Below are positions 37,744 through 44,766 of a stretch of 44,766 nucleotides of DNA, piece after piece. The DNA is taken from contig NZ_LLXT01000089.1 of assembly GCF_001431625.1 (NCBI RefSeq), positions 1 to 44,766 on the forward strand, given 5' to 3'. The translations under genes were made by a program, and so were the position numbers. The notes under the pieces were generated by a model that saw only the letters and a program-made list of their open reading frames with translations, was not told the DNA's origin and did no database searches. This DNA is from Stenotrophomonas geniculata ATCC 19374 = JCM 13324 (lineage in GTDB: Bacteria; Pseudomonadota; Gammaproteobacteria; Xanthomonadales; Xanthomonadaceae). Positions within the stretch are counted from its first letter, which is position 1; each line of letters opens with the position of its first letter.

Positions 37744-38043
37744 TCAACGTGCCAGCAGCGCGCGGGCCAGTTCCAGATCGCTCTGCTGCTGTGCCGCGGC
37801 GCTCTGCTCACGCAGGTGGACCAGTGCGGCCTGCAGGCGGGCGCCACGAATCTCGCCATCGCTGGCGACGAATGCAGCCGCATCGTCGCGTGCAGCCAGC
37901 ACCACCTTGTCATCACCCGAGCTGCTGCCCGAGGAACCGGAGGACGCACCCGTGGCCGAACCGGCCGACGTACCGGCGAAGCTGGAAGCGAAGCCGGCCA
38001 GCGGCAGGGACAGCAGGGCGAGCAGCAGAAGCGGACGGGTCAT
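37744..38043 (-). CDS. DUF2388 small exported protein
   Basis: A 99-residue protein with a signal peptide (MTRPLLLLALLSLPLAGFA), a Ser/Gly-rich segment (TSAGSATGASSGSSGSSSGD) and the conserved DUF2388 block DDKVVLAARDDAAAFVAS followed by a helix ending SDLELARALLAR. The start at 38043 fits the signal peptide; the longer frame from 38109 is not needed. DUF2388 genes accompany DUF4105 genes in pseudomonads as well, as I recall, so the pair may act together in the periplasm. The DUF4105 ATG is 10 bases after its stop. Confidence 0.85.
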   Translation of the reverse strand: MTRPLLLLALLSLPLAGFASSFAGTSAGSATGASSGSSGSSSGDDKVVLAARDDAAAFVASDGEIRGARLQAALVHLREQSAAAQQQSDLELARALLAR

Positions 38044-38105
38044 CGGTTCGAAGCCGGTTGTGAGGAAGCGTGGAGCGTAACGGGTGCGTGAAGGATTTGT
38101 CCGGC

Positions 38106-39494
38106 TCAAACGTCGAACAGCTTGCCGGGATTCAGCCGCGCTTGGGGATCGAACGCGCGTTTGACCGCCTTCATCAGCGCGATCTCGGCCGGGCCGCGGG
38201 TGCTGTCCAGGTAGCCCTTCTTGACCAGGCCGATGCCGTGTTCAGCCGAAATGCTGCCGTCGAAGCGCGCCAGTACCTGCGCCAACAGCTTGGTCACCTG
38301 CTCGCACTGCGCCACGAAATCGGCGTCGCTGGTGTCATCCGGCTTGAGCACGTTGATGTGCAGGTTGCCGTCACCGATATGGCCGAACCACACCACGTCG
38401 AAGTGCGGGTATGCCTGCCCGATCAATGCCTGGGTTTCAGCCAGGAACGCCGGCATCGACGAGATCCGCACCGAGACATCATTCTTATAGGGCTTGTAGC
38501 GCGCCAGCGACTCGGTGATGCCTTCGCGCAGGCGCCACAGCTGGGCGGCCTGGGCGTCGCTGGCGCTGATCACCCCATCGCTGACCCAGCCGTTGCCCAT
38601 GCAGTCCTCGAAGGCCGCCATCGCCGCCGCTTCCTGAGCGTCGTCGCCGGCGGCGAACTCGGTGACCACGTAGTACGGATGCACCTCGTCGAACGGCGCC
38701 TGCGCACCGTGCGCCAGCACGTGCTCCAACGCCCGGTCGGTGAAGAACTCGAAGGCCTGCAGCTGCAGGCGCGCGCGGAACGCAGCAAACACCTGCATCA
38801 GCACTTCGAAACTGGGCAGTGCCAGCAGCATCACGTTGCTGGCCGGCGGCGGGTCGGTCAGCTTCACCGTGGCTTCGACGATCACGCCCAGCGTGCCCTC
38901 CGAGCCGATCAGCAGCTGGCGGAAGTCATAGCCGCTGGAGTTCTTGATCAGGCCCTTGTTGAGCTCCAGCAACTCGCCGCTGGCGGTGACCACCTTCAGC
39001 CCGGCGATCCATTCGCGGGTGTTGCCGTAGCGGATCACACGGATGCCGCCGGCATTGGTGGCGATGTTGCCGCCGATCGTGCAGGACCCGCGCGCGGCGA
39101 AATCTACCGGGTAGATCAGGCCGTGGTCCAGCGCGGCATTGTGCACAGCTTCCAGTGGCATGCCGGCCTGCACCACCAGGGTGCGATCGACCGCGTCGTA
39201 GGCCAGTGCCTTGTTCATCCGTTCCAGGCTGAGCACCAGCTCGCCGTTGGCCGCCACCGCGCCCCCGGAGAGGCCGGTGCGGCCGCCGGACGGCACCACG
39301 GCCACGCCCTCGCCTGCACTCCAGCGCATCACCGCCTGCACCTCCTCGACCGTGGCCGGCAGTGCGATCGCCAGCGGCGCCGGCGTCCAGCGCCGGGTCC
39401 AGTCGCGCCCGTAATGCTCCAGGTCGGCCGGGTCGGTCTTCAGCTTCAGGCCGGGACAGGCCTGCTGCAGCGAGGCAATGCGGGAATCGGTCAT
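38106..39494 (-). CDS. FAD-linked D-2-hydroxyglutarate dehydrogenase-type enzyme
   Basis: A 462-residue FAD-binding oxidoreductase of the GlcD/D2HGDH type. Seen: VPSGGRTGLSGGAVA and GSCTIGGNIATNAGG, which bind FAD, the GSEGTLGVI motif, and C-terminal WFGHIGDGNLHINVL and SAEHGIGLVKKGYL. It is divergent from serA. In Pseudomonas stutzeri a D2HGDH next to serA removes the D-2-hydroxyglutarate that SerA makes as a by-product, which keeps serine synthesis favourable; the same pairing here makes D-2-hydroxyglutarate the most likely substrate. D-lactate dehydrogenase is the alternative. Start chosen at the ATG at 39494 (MTDSRIASLQQA). Confidence 0.9.
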   Translation of the reverse strand: MTDSRIASLQQACPGLKLKTDPADLEHYGRDWTRRWTPAPLAIALPATVEEVQAVMRWSAGEGVAVVPSGGRTGLSGGAVAANGELVLSLERMNKALAYDAVDRTLVVQAGMPLEAVHNAALDHGLIYPVDFAARGSCTIGGNIATNAGGIRVIRYGNTREWIAGLKVVTASGELLELNKGLIKNSSGYDFRQLLIGSEGTLGVIVEATVKLTDPPPASNVMLLALPSFEVLMQVFAAFRARLQLQAFEFFTDRALEHVLAHGAQAPFDEVHPYYVVTEFAAGDDAQEAAAMAAFEDCMGNGWVSDGVISASDAQAAQLWRLREGITESLARYKPYKNDVSVRISSMPAFLAETQALIGQAYPHFDVVWFGHIGDGNLHINVLKPDDTSDADFVAQCEQVTKLLAQVLARFDGSISAEHGIGLVKKGYLDSTRGPAEIALMKAVKRAFDPQARLNPGKLFDV

Positions 39495-39663
39495 GACGGT
39501 CCAGCGCGGTGCGTGAAGAACGGGCAAGCGTGCCAGCGGCGCGCGCCAGCGTCCAGCCCCGCAGCCGCGCCGATCGCTACGGATGCAACCAATTGCGCAC
39601 TGCACCATGGGGGCTTCGATCTGGCATAGTGGTCAGCCCCTGTCCCACTGGCCGTGTTGCCCC

Positions 39664-40905
39664 ATGTCGCCGAAGAAGACCTCGTTCCCGAAGCAGGATA
39701 TCCGCGTGCTGTTGCTGGAGGGGGTCAGCCAGACCGCCGTGGAGGTATTCAGCGCGGCCGGTTACAGCCAGATCGAAGCGCACACCAAGGCGCTGCCCGA
39801 GGACGAACTGAAGGCACGCATCGCCGAGGCGCACATCGTCGGCATCCGCTCGCGCACCCAGCTCAGTGCCGAGGTGCTGGCCGAGGCCAAGCGCCTGATC
39901 GCGGTGGGCTGTTTCTGCATCGGCACCAACCAGGTCGACCTGGACGCGGCCGAGCTGGCCGGTATCCCGGTGTTCAACGCGCCCTACTCCAATACCCGCA
40001 GCGTGGCCGAGCTGGTGATCGCCGAGGCCATCATGCTGACCCGCGGCATTCCGCAGAAGAACGCCGAATGCCATCGCGGCGGCTGGTCGAAGTCGGCCAG
40101 TGGCAGCCATGAAGTGCGCGGCAAGACGCTGGGCATCATTGGTTACGGCCACATCGGCACCCAGGTCGGCGTGCTGGCCGAATCGCTGGGCATGCAGGTG
40201 ATCTTCCACGACGTGGAAACCAAGCTGGCGCTGGGCAATGCCCGTGCTGCCGCCAGCCTGGACGACCTGCTGGCGCGCGCCGACATCGTCACCCTGCACG
40301 TGCCGGAAACCCCGTCCACGCAGTGGATGATCGGCAGCACGGAGCTGGCCAAGATGCGCAAGGGCGCGCACCTGATCAACGCCGCGCGCGGCACCGTGGT
40401 CGACATCGATGCACTGGATGCCGCACTGGCCAGCGGTCACGTCGGCGGCGCTGCACTGGACGTGTTCCCGGTCGAGCCGAAGGGCAACGGCGATATCTTC
40501 GAATCGCCGCTGACCCGCCACGACAACGTGATCCTGACCCCGCACGTAGGCGGCAGCACGCTGGAAGCGCAGGACAACATCGGCGTGGAAGTGGCGGCCA
40601 AACTGGTGCGCTACAGCGACAACGGCAGCACCCTGTCGGCGGTCAACTTCCCGGAAGTGACCCTGCCCGAACACGAAGACAGCCTGCGCCTGCTGCACAT
40701 CCACCAGAACGTGCCGGGCGTGCTGTCCAGGGTCAACGAGATCTTCTCGCGCCACAACGTCAACATCGACGGCCAGTTCCTGCGCACCGACCCGAAGGTG
40801 GGCTACGTGGTGATCGACATCACCGCCAGCGAGGCGCAGGCCGCCGCCGTGCGCGACGAGCTGGCCGCGATTCCGGGCACGCTGCGGACGCGCATCCTGT
40901 ATTGA
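39664..40905 (+). CDS. serA: D-3-phosphoglycerate dehydrogenase
   Basis: Oxidises 3-phosphoglycerate, the first step of serine synthesis. The 413-residue product is like E. coli SerA. Rossmann loop LGIIGYGHIGTQVG, catalytic-site sequences NAARGTVVDI and LTPHVGGSTLEAQ (His), and a C-terminal ACT domain (HIHQNVPGVLSRVNEIFSRH) that normally senses serine. The ATG at 39664 is preceded by a loose ribosome site; the frame upstream to 39583 is not conserved. It is divergent from the D2HGDH gene across a 169-base gap that must contain both promoters. Confidence 0.97.
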   Translation: MSPKKTSFPKQDIRVLLLEGVSQTAVEVFSAAGYSQIEAHTKALPEDELKARIAEAHIVGIRSRTQLSAEVLAEAKRLIAVGCFCIGTNQVDLDAAELAGIPVFNAPYSNTRSVAELVIAEAIMLTRGIPQKNAECHRGGWSKSASGSHEVRGKTLGIIGYGHIGTQVGVLAESLGMQVIFHDVETKLALGNARAAASLDDLLARADIVTLHVPETPSTQWMIGSTELAKMRKGAHLINAARGTVVDIDALDAALASGHVGGAALDVFPVEPKGNGDIFESPLTRHDNVILTPHVGGSTLEAQDNIGVEVAAKLVRYSDNGSTLSAVNFPEVTLPEHEDSLRLLHIHQNVPGVLSRVNEIFSRHNVNIDGQFLRTDPKVGYVVIDITASEAQAAAVRDELAAIPGTLRTRILY

Positions 40906-40926
40906 CGCGCGTCCCGCCTTGCACGT

Positions 40927-40993
40927 GTAGAGCCGAGCCCATGCTCGGCTGCGGTTCCGGCCCGCATCGAGCCGAGCATCGGCTCGCCTCTAC
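40927..40993. repeat. SMAG inverted pair
   Basis: Rightward GTAG at 40927-40930 with the stem GAGCCGAGC / GCTCGGCT, and leftward GTAG at 40993-40990. It lies 20 bases after the serA stop and ends seven bases before the stop of the convergent Nudix gene. Confidence 0.85.
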
Positions 40994-40999
40994 AGGTTG

Positions 41000-41569
41000 C
41001 TAGCGCGCCAACCACCGGCGCGCCATGCGCTGCATCGACTCATCCGATTCCGGATCGGCGGCGACTTCGGTCACCGGCCGCCACGCCAGCTCCAGCGACT
41101 CCTCGCTGAGCACGAAGGCCTCGCCACCCAGCGCCCGGATCACGAAACGCACGTCGTAGTGCCAGTGTCCCGGCACGTCCTTGCGCTCCGGAATCCAGTG
41201 CTTGTCGATGTCGAAGATGGCCGGGTCTTCCAGCACCAGGCCGCTCAGGCCGGATTCCTCCTCGGCCTCCTTCAGCGCCACCCGGGCCAGGTCGCGGTCG
41301 CCATCGGCGTGGCCGCCCAGCTGCAGCCAGCGCTGCAGCTTGCGGTGATGGGTCAGCAGCAGGCGCTGGCCATCGGCACTGACCAGCCAGCAGCTGGCGG
41401 TGAAGTGGCCGGCCAGGCGCTCGCGGCGGAACGGATCTTCCGGATCGTCCAGCAATGTGCCGAATTCGGCAGCCAGTGCGTCGTGGGCAGGCTCGCGGCG
41501 GGCATAGTCCCGCAGCAGGCCACGCAGGCGATCGTCAAGCACGGCAAGGGTTTCGGCGGTCTGGCTCAT
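41000..41569 (-). CDS. Nudix hydrolase with a divergent Nudix box
   Basis: A 189-residue protein of the Nudix fold. The box reads GGHADGDRDLARVALKEAEE followed by ESGL. Aligned with G-x5-E-x7-R-E-U-x-E-E-x-G-U, the first Glu is Arg and the Arg before Glu is Lys; the metal-binding EAEEE cluster is kept. The N-terminal ~60 residues form a helical extension (LRGLLRDYARREPAHDALAA). The substrate is unknown; nucleoside-diphosphate derivatives are usual. The ATG at 41569 begins MSQTAETLAVL. Divergent from the permease genes. Confidence 0.82.
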   Translation of the reverse strand: MSQTAETLAVLDDRLRGLLRDYARREPAHDALAAEFGTLLDDPEDPFRRERLAGHFTASCWLVSADGQRLLLTHHRKLQRWLQLGGHADGDRDLARVALKEAEEESGLSGLVLEDPAIFDIDKHWIPERKDVPGHWHYDVRFVIRALGGEAFVLSEESLELAWRPVTEVAADPESDESMQRMARRWLAR

Positions 41570-41747
41570 GAATGGGCGGCGTTTGGAAAAATACTGCTCA
41601 TTATCGCCGTTCATTGTTGCGATTGCGCTTGTGCGTTGGCTTCAGCTTTGGCTAAGGTACAGCGGGCCGTTCGCGCGGCCTTCACCATTCCAGGGTTGCC
41701 GGCAACGTATCGGCGGCCCACCCCATCCGATCACTAGGAAGTACTGC

Positions 41748-43223
41748 ATGCTGAAAGCTCTGTTGAGGGTCAAGCCGGTTGAACCGGCCGGGCACGTCGA
41801 TGCCGGCGAACCCATCGAAGGCAGCCTGGACGGCGAAGCCACGTTGAAACGGACCCTCACGGCTAAACACCTCATCCTGCTTGGCGTGGGTGCGGTGATC
41901 GGCGCAGGTATCTTCGTGCTGACCGGCCAGGCCGCGGCCAACCACGCCGGCCCGGCCGTCATGCTGTCGTTCGTGATCGCCGGTTTCGCCTGCGCCCTGG
42001 CGGGCCTGTGCTACGCCGAGTTCGCGGCGATGATGCCGGTCTCCGGCAGCGCCTACTCCTACTCCTACGCCACTCTCGGCGAAGGCATGGCCTGGTTCAT
42101 CGGCTGGTGCCTGGTGCTGGAATACCTGTTCGCTTCGGCCTCGGTCGCGGTGGGCTGGTCGGCCTACCTGATCAGCTTCATCACCACCACGCTGCACATG
42201 CCGTTCCCGGATGCACTCAGTGCCGCGCCCATCGCCTGGACAGGCAGCGAGTTCATCGCCTCCGGCAAGCTGTTCAACCTGCCAGCGGTGCTGATCGTGG
42301 CGGCGGTGTCCGGCCTGCTGTACGTGGGCGTGACCCAGTCGGCCTTCGTCAACGCGATCATCGTGGCGATCAAGGTCTCTGTCATCTGCCTGTTCATCGG
42401 CATCGGTGCGGCCCACATCGACCCGGCCAACTGGCAGCCGTTCATCCCGGAAAACACCGGCGTGCCGGGTGAGTTCGGCTGGAGCGGCGTGTTCCGCGCG
42501 GCCACCATCGTGTTCTTCGCCTACATCGGCTTCGATGCGGTCTCCACCGCCGCCGGTGAAACCAAGGATCCGCAGCGCAACATGCCGATCGGCCTGCTCG
42601 GCTCGCTGGCCGTGTGCACCCTCGTCTACATCATCGTCTGTGCGGTGCTGACCGGCATGATGCCGTACCACCTGCTGGGCACCGACAAGCCGGTGGCGAC
42701 CGCGCTGGAGCCCTACCCGACCCTGTCCTGGCTGAAGACGTTCGTTGAGATCGGCGCCATCGCCGGCCTGTCCTCGGTGGTGCTGGTGATGATGATGGGC
42801 CAGACCCGCATCGCCTACACGATCTCCCGCGACGGCCTGCTGCCGAAGTTCTTCGGCAAGGTCCACGCCCGTTTCCGCACCCCGTACGTCGCCACCATCG
42901 TGGTCGGCGTGATCGCCGCCGCACTGGCTGGCCTGGTGCCGCTGAACGTGCTGGGTGAACTGGTGTCGATGGGGACCCTGCTTGCCTTCGCCACGGTCTG
43001 CATCGGCGTGCTCGTGCTGCGCTATTCCAAGCCGGAGATCCATCGCCCGTTCCGCGTGCCGATGGTGTGGATCATCTGCCCGCTGGGCGCGGCCACCTGC
43101 CTGTTCCTGTTCTGGCAGGCGTTCGTGGTGCACTGGCACCTGTTCGTGGGCTGGACGCTGCTCGGCCTGCTGATCTACCTGGGCTACGGCATCCGCAACA
43201 GCAAGCTGGCCAAATCGCCCTGA
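41748..43223 (+). CDS. APC-family amino acid permease (CAT-like), first copy
   Basis: A 491-residue membrane protein with 12 or so transmembrane helices. The helix-1 motif GVGAVIGAGIFVLTGQAAA is the substrate-binding break of the APC superfamily; overall it resembles the cationic amino acid transporter (CAT) branch (YSYATLGEGMAWFIGW, GFDAVSTAAGETKDPQRNMP). The amino acid carried is not identifiable. The ATG at 41748 has AGGAA eight bases upstream. A paralogue follows after a strong terminator, so the two may be expressed separately. Confidence 0.88.
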   Translation: MLKALLRVKPVEPAGHVDAGEPIEGSLDGEATLKRTLTAKHLILLGVGAVIGAGIFVLTGQAAANHAGPAVMLSFVIAGFACALAGLCYAEFAAMMPVSGSAYSYSYATLGEGMAWFIGWCLVLEYLFASASVAVGWSAYLISFITTTLHMPFPDALSAAPIAWTGSEFIASGKLFNLPAVLIVAAVSGLLYVGVTQSAFVNAIIVAIKVSVICLFIGIGAAHIDPANWQPFIPENTGVPGEFGWSGVFRAATIVFFAYIGFDAVSTAAGETKDPQRNMPIGLLGSLAVCTLVYIIVCAVLTGMMPYHLLGTDKPVATALEPYPTLSWLKTFVEIGAIAGLSSVVLVMMMGQTRIAYTISRDGLLPKFFGKVHARFRTPYVATIVVGVIAAALAGLVPLNVLGELVSMGTLLAFATVCIGVLVLRYSKPEIHRPFRVPMVWIICPLGAATCLFLFWQAFVVHWHLFVGWTLLGLLIYLGYGIRNSKLAKSP

Positions 43224-43230
43224 TCCGCCT

Positions 43231-43262
43231 ACGGGCCGGCCTCGCGCCGGCCCGTCCGTTTT
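43231..43262 (+). terminator. Rho-independent terminator between the permease genes
   Basis: A 10-bp GC-rich stem ACGGGCCGGC / GCCGGCCCGT with a five-base loop (43241-43245) followed by CCGTTTT. It begins seven bases after the first permease stop. Confidence 0.8.
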
Positions 43263-43305
43263 CCCCGCGCGCCGGTCATGGCGCGCTTCGACAAGACCAC
43301 CACAC

Positions 43306-44733
43306 ATGTTCAAGCAACTGTGGGCCACCAAGCACCCGCATGCCGCCCATGAAGACGCCAACGGCCTGAGCCTGCGCCGCCACCTCGGCCCCTGGGGCCT
43401 GACCGCCCTGGGTATCGGCGCGGTGATCGGCGGCGGCATCTTCGTCATCACCGGCCAGGCCGCCGCCAACCACGCCGGCCCGGCCATCATGCTGTCCTTC
43501 GTGCTGGCCGCCATCTGCTGCGCTTTCTGCGCGCTGGCCTATGCCGAGTTCGCCTCGATGGTGCCGGTCTCCGGCAGCGCCTACACCTACACCTACGCCA
43601 CCTTCGGCGAGCTCTCGGCCTGGTTCATCGGCTGGATGCTGGTGCTCGAATACGGCGTCTCCGCCTCGGCGGTCGCGGTCAGCTGGACCGGCTATTTCCT
43701 CAGCCTGCTCAGCCAGTTCGACATCCATCTACCGGCGGCGCTGGTCAGTGCCCCGCTCGACGCACAGCTGCGCCCGACCGGCGCGATCGCCAACCTGCCG
43801 GCCGCCGCACTGGTGCTGCTGCTGACCTGGCTGTGCTACGTCGGCATCAGCAAGTCCTCGGCGATGAACATGGCAATGGTCGTGCTCAAGACCGGCCTCA
43901 TCCTGCTGGTCATCGTGGTCGGCTGGAAGTACGTGGACACCAGCAACTGGACCCCGTTCATCCCCGCCAACGAAGGCCCCGGCAAGTACGGCATGGAAGG
44001 CGTGCTGCGTGGCGCGGCGATGGTGTTCTTCGCCTACATCGGCTTCGAGGCGGTGTCGGTGGCGGCGCAGGAATCGAAGAATCCGCAGCGCGACATGCCG
44101 TTCGGCATGATGCTGTCGCTGGTGATCTGCACCGTGCTGTACATCGCGATGGCCGCGGTGATGACCGGGCTGGTGCCGTTCCAGCTGCTCGGCACCGACG
44201 AGCCGGTGGTGACTGCCGTGGCCGCGCATCCGCAGCTGGGCTGGCTGCGCTGGGTGGTCGAGGTCGGCGCGCTGGTCGGCCTGTCCTCGGTGGTGCTGGT
44301 GATGATCATCGGCCAGCCGCGCATCTTCATGATCATGGGCCGCGACGGCCTGCTGCCGCCGGTGTTCACCAAGATCCATCCGAAGTACCGCACCCCGCAC
44401 ATCAACACCGTGATCACCGGCATCGGCATCGCGCTGCTGGCGGCGCTGTTCCCGCTGGACATCCTCGGTGAGCTGACCTCGATGGGTACACTGATCGCGT
44501 TCGCCGCCGTGTGTGCCGGCGTGCTGATCCTGCGCCGCACCCAGCCGGACCTGCCGCGCCCGTTCCGCATGCCGATGGCCTGGCTGATCTGCAGCCTGGG
44601 CGTGCTGAGCTGCCTGGCGCTGCTGTCGGCGATGACGATGCACAACTGGATGCTGATGGGCGTGTGGACGTTCGTCGGTTTCGTGATCTATTTCTGCTAC
44701 GGGTTCAGGCACAGCCGCCTGCGGGGTAAGTAA
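43306..44733 (+). CDS. APC-family amino acid permease (CAT-like), second copy
   Basis: A 475-residue paralogue of the preceding permease. Long blocks are nearly identical (IGGGIFVITGQAAANHAGPA; GWMLVLEYGVSASAVAVSW; FFAYIGFEAVSVAAQESKNP), while the N-terminus and the loops differ. The pair may have different substrate ranges. The ribosome site is weak, and its start is the ATG at 43306. The gene is complete; a hairpin begins 12 bases beyond its stop. Confidence 0.88.
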   Translation: MFKQLWATKHPHAAHEDANGLSLRRHLGPWGLTALGIGAVIGGGIFVITGQAAANHAGPAIMLSFVLAAICCAFCALAYAEFASMVPVSGSAYTYTYATFGELSAWFIGWMLVLEYGVSASAVAVSWTGYFLSLLSQFDIHLPAALVSAPLDAQLRPTGAIANLPAAALVLLLTWLCYVGISKSSAMNMAMVVLKTGLILLVIVVGWKYVDTSNWTPFIPANEGPGKYGMEGVLRGAAMVFFAYIGFEAVSVAAQESKNPQRDMPFGMMLSLVICTVLYIAMAAVMTGLVPFQLLGTDEPVVTAVAAHPQLGWLRWVVEVGALVGLSSVVLVMIIGQPRIFMIMGRDGLLPPVFTKIHPKYRTPHINTVITGIGIALLAALFPLDILGELTSMGTLIAFAAVCAGVLILRRTQPDLPRPFRMPMAWLICSLGVLSCLALLSAMTMHNWMLMGVWTFVGFVIYFCYGFRHSRLRGK

Positions 44734-44745
44734 GGTTTTCTGAAT

Positions 44746-44766
44746 TGCAGGGCCTGCGGCCCTGCA
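44746..44766 (+). repeat. Hairpin at the right edge of the window
   Basis: A perfect 9-bp stem TGCAGGGCC / GGCCCTGCA with a TGC loop, ending exactly at the last base. It follows the second permease and resembles the hairpin at 156-174 in sequence and in its place after a gene. Whatever continues to the right is not visible. Confidence 0.7.

Noticed and set aside
41682..43514. A 610-codon minus-strand frame opposite the first permease
   Set aside because: Same type of antisense shadow; composition is not protein-like.

Overview
This window is chromosomal DNA from a high-GC gammaproteobacterium, almost certainly Stenotrophomonas (S. maltophilia complex). Three things point there: many short palindromes headed by GTAG, mostly in inverted pairs, which match the SMAG repeats of S. 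maltophilia; a two-gene RND efflux operon divergent from its own two-component system, which matches smeYZ/smeRySy; and a prfB / LytTR regulator / recJ / rpfE / greA neighbourhood, which in xanthomonads flanks the rpf (DSF quorum-sensing) cluster. Species and gene names rest on recalled family knowledge, not on a search.

Layout. 1-5.6 kb: a Cro/C1-type regulator with an MmyB-like domain; prfB with its programmed +1 frameshift; a membrane LytTR regulator (probably RpfD) divergent from an acyltransferase-3 / PAP2-phosphatase pair. 5.6-12.7 kb: a large exported VIT/VWA protein, recJ, and a tandem pair of DUF1176 proteins. 12.7-19.7 kb: dapB, carA, carB, greA and rpfE, all leftward; carB, greA and rpfE are tightly packed. 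19.7-22.1 kb: an SDR, a MerR regulator with a C-terminal Cys pair, a flavodoxin-fold reductase and an orphan small protein. 22.2-24.6 kb: feoA-feoB plus a small Cys-rich membrane protein, all overlapping. 24.7-28.3 kb: liuC / VOC / liuE (leucine catabolism), a type-2 3-hydroxyacyl-CoA dehydrogenase and an EF-P paralogue (YeiP/EfpL). 28.4-35.9 kb: a MliC-type lipoprotein, an NTF2-like protein overlapping smeZ, then smeZ, smeY and divergent smeRy-smeSy. 35.8-41.6 kb: a DUF4105/DUF2388 pair, a D-2-hydroxyglutarate dehydrogenase divergent from serA, and a Nudix protein. 41.7-44.7 kb: two tandem amino-acid permeases.

Functional groups: carAB supplies carbamoyl phosphate; dapB and serA are amino-acid biosynthetic; the liu genes and the type-2 dehydrogenase degrade branched-chain acyl-CoAs; feoAB imports ferrous iron; smeYZ-RySy is a self-contained resistance module. 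No prophage, insertion sequence, integron, CRISPR array, rRNA or tRNA was seen, and no intergenic gap exceeds about 300 bases. I see no wholly new multigene system. The most unusual signals are SMAG repeats whose GTAG head supplies the stop codon of neighbouring genes (both convergent genes at 5.55-5.62 kb), a predicted LytTR operator, a TonB-box-like motif inside a VIT/VWA protein, and a third gene overlapping the end of smeZ.
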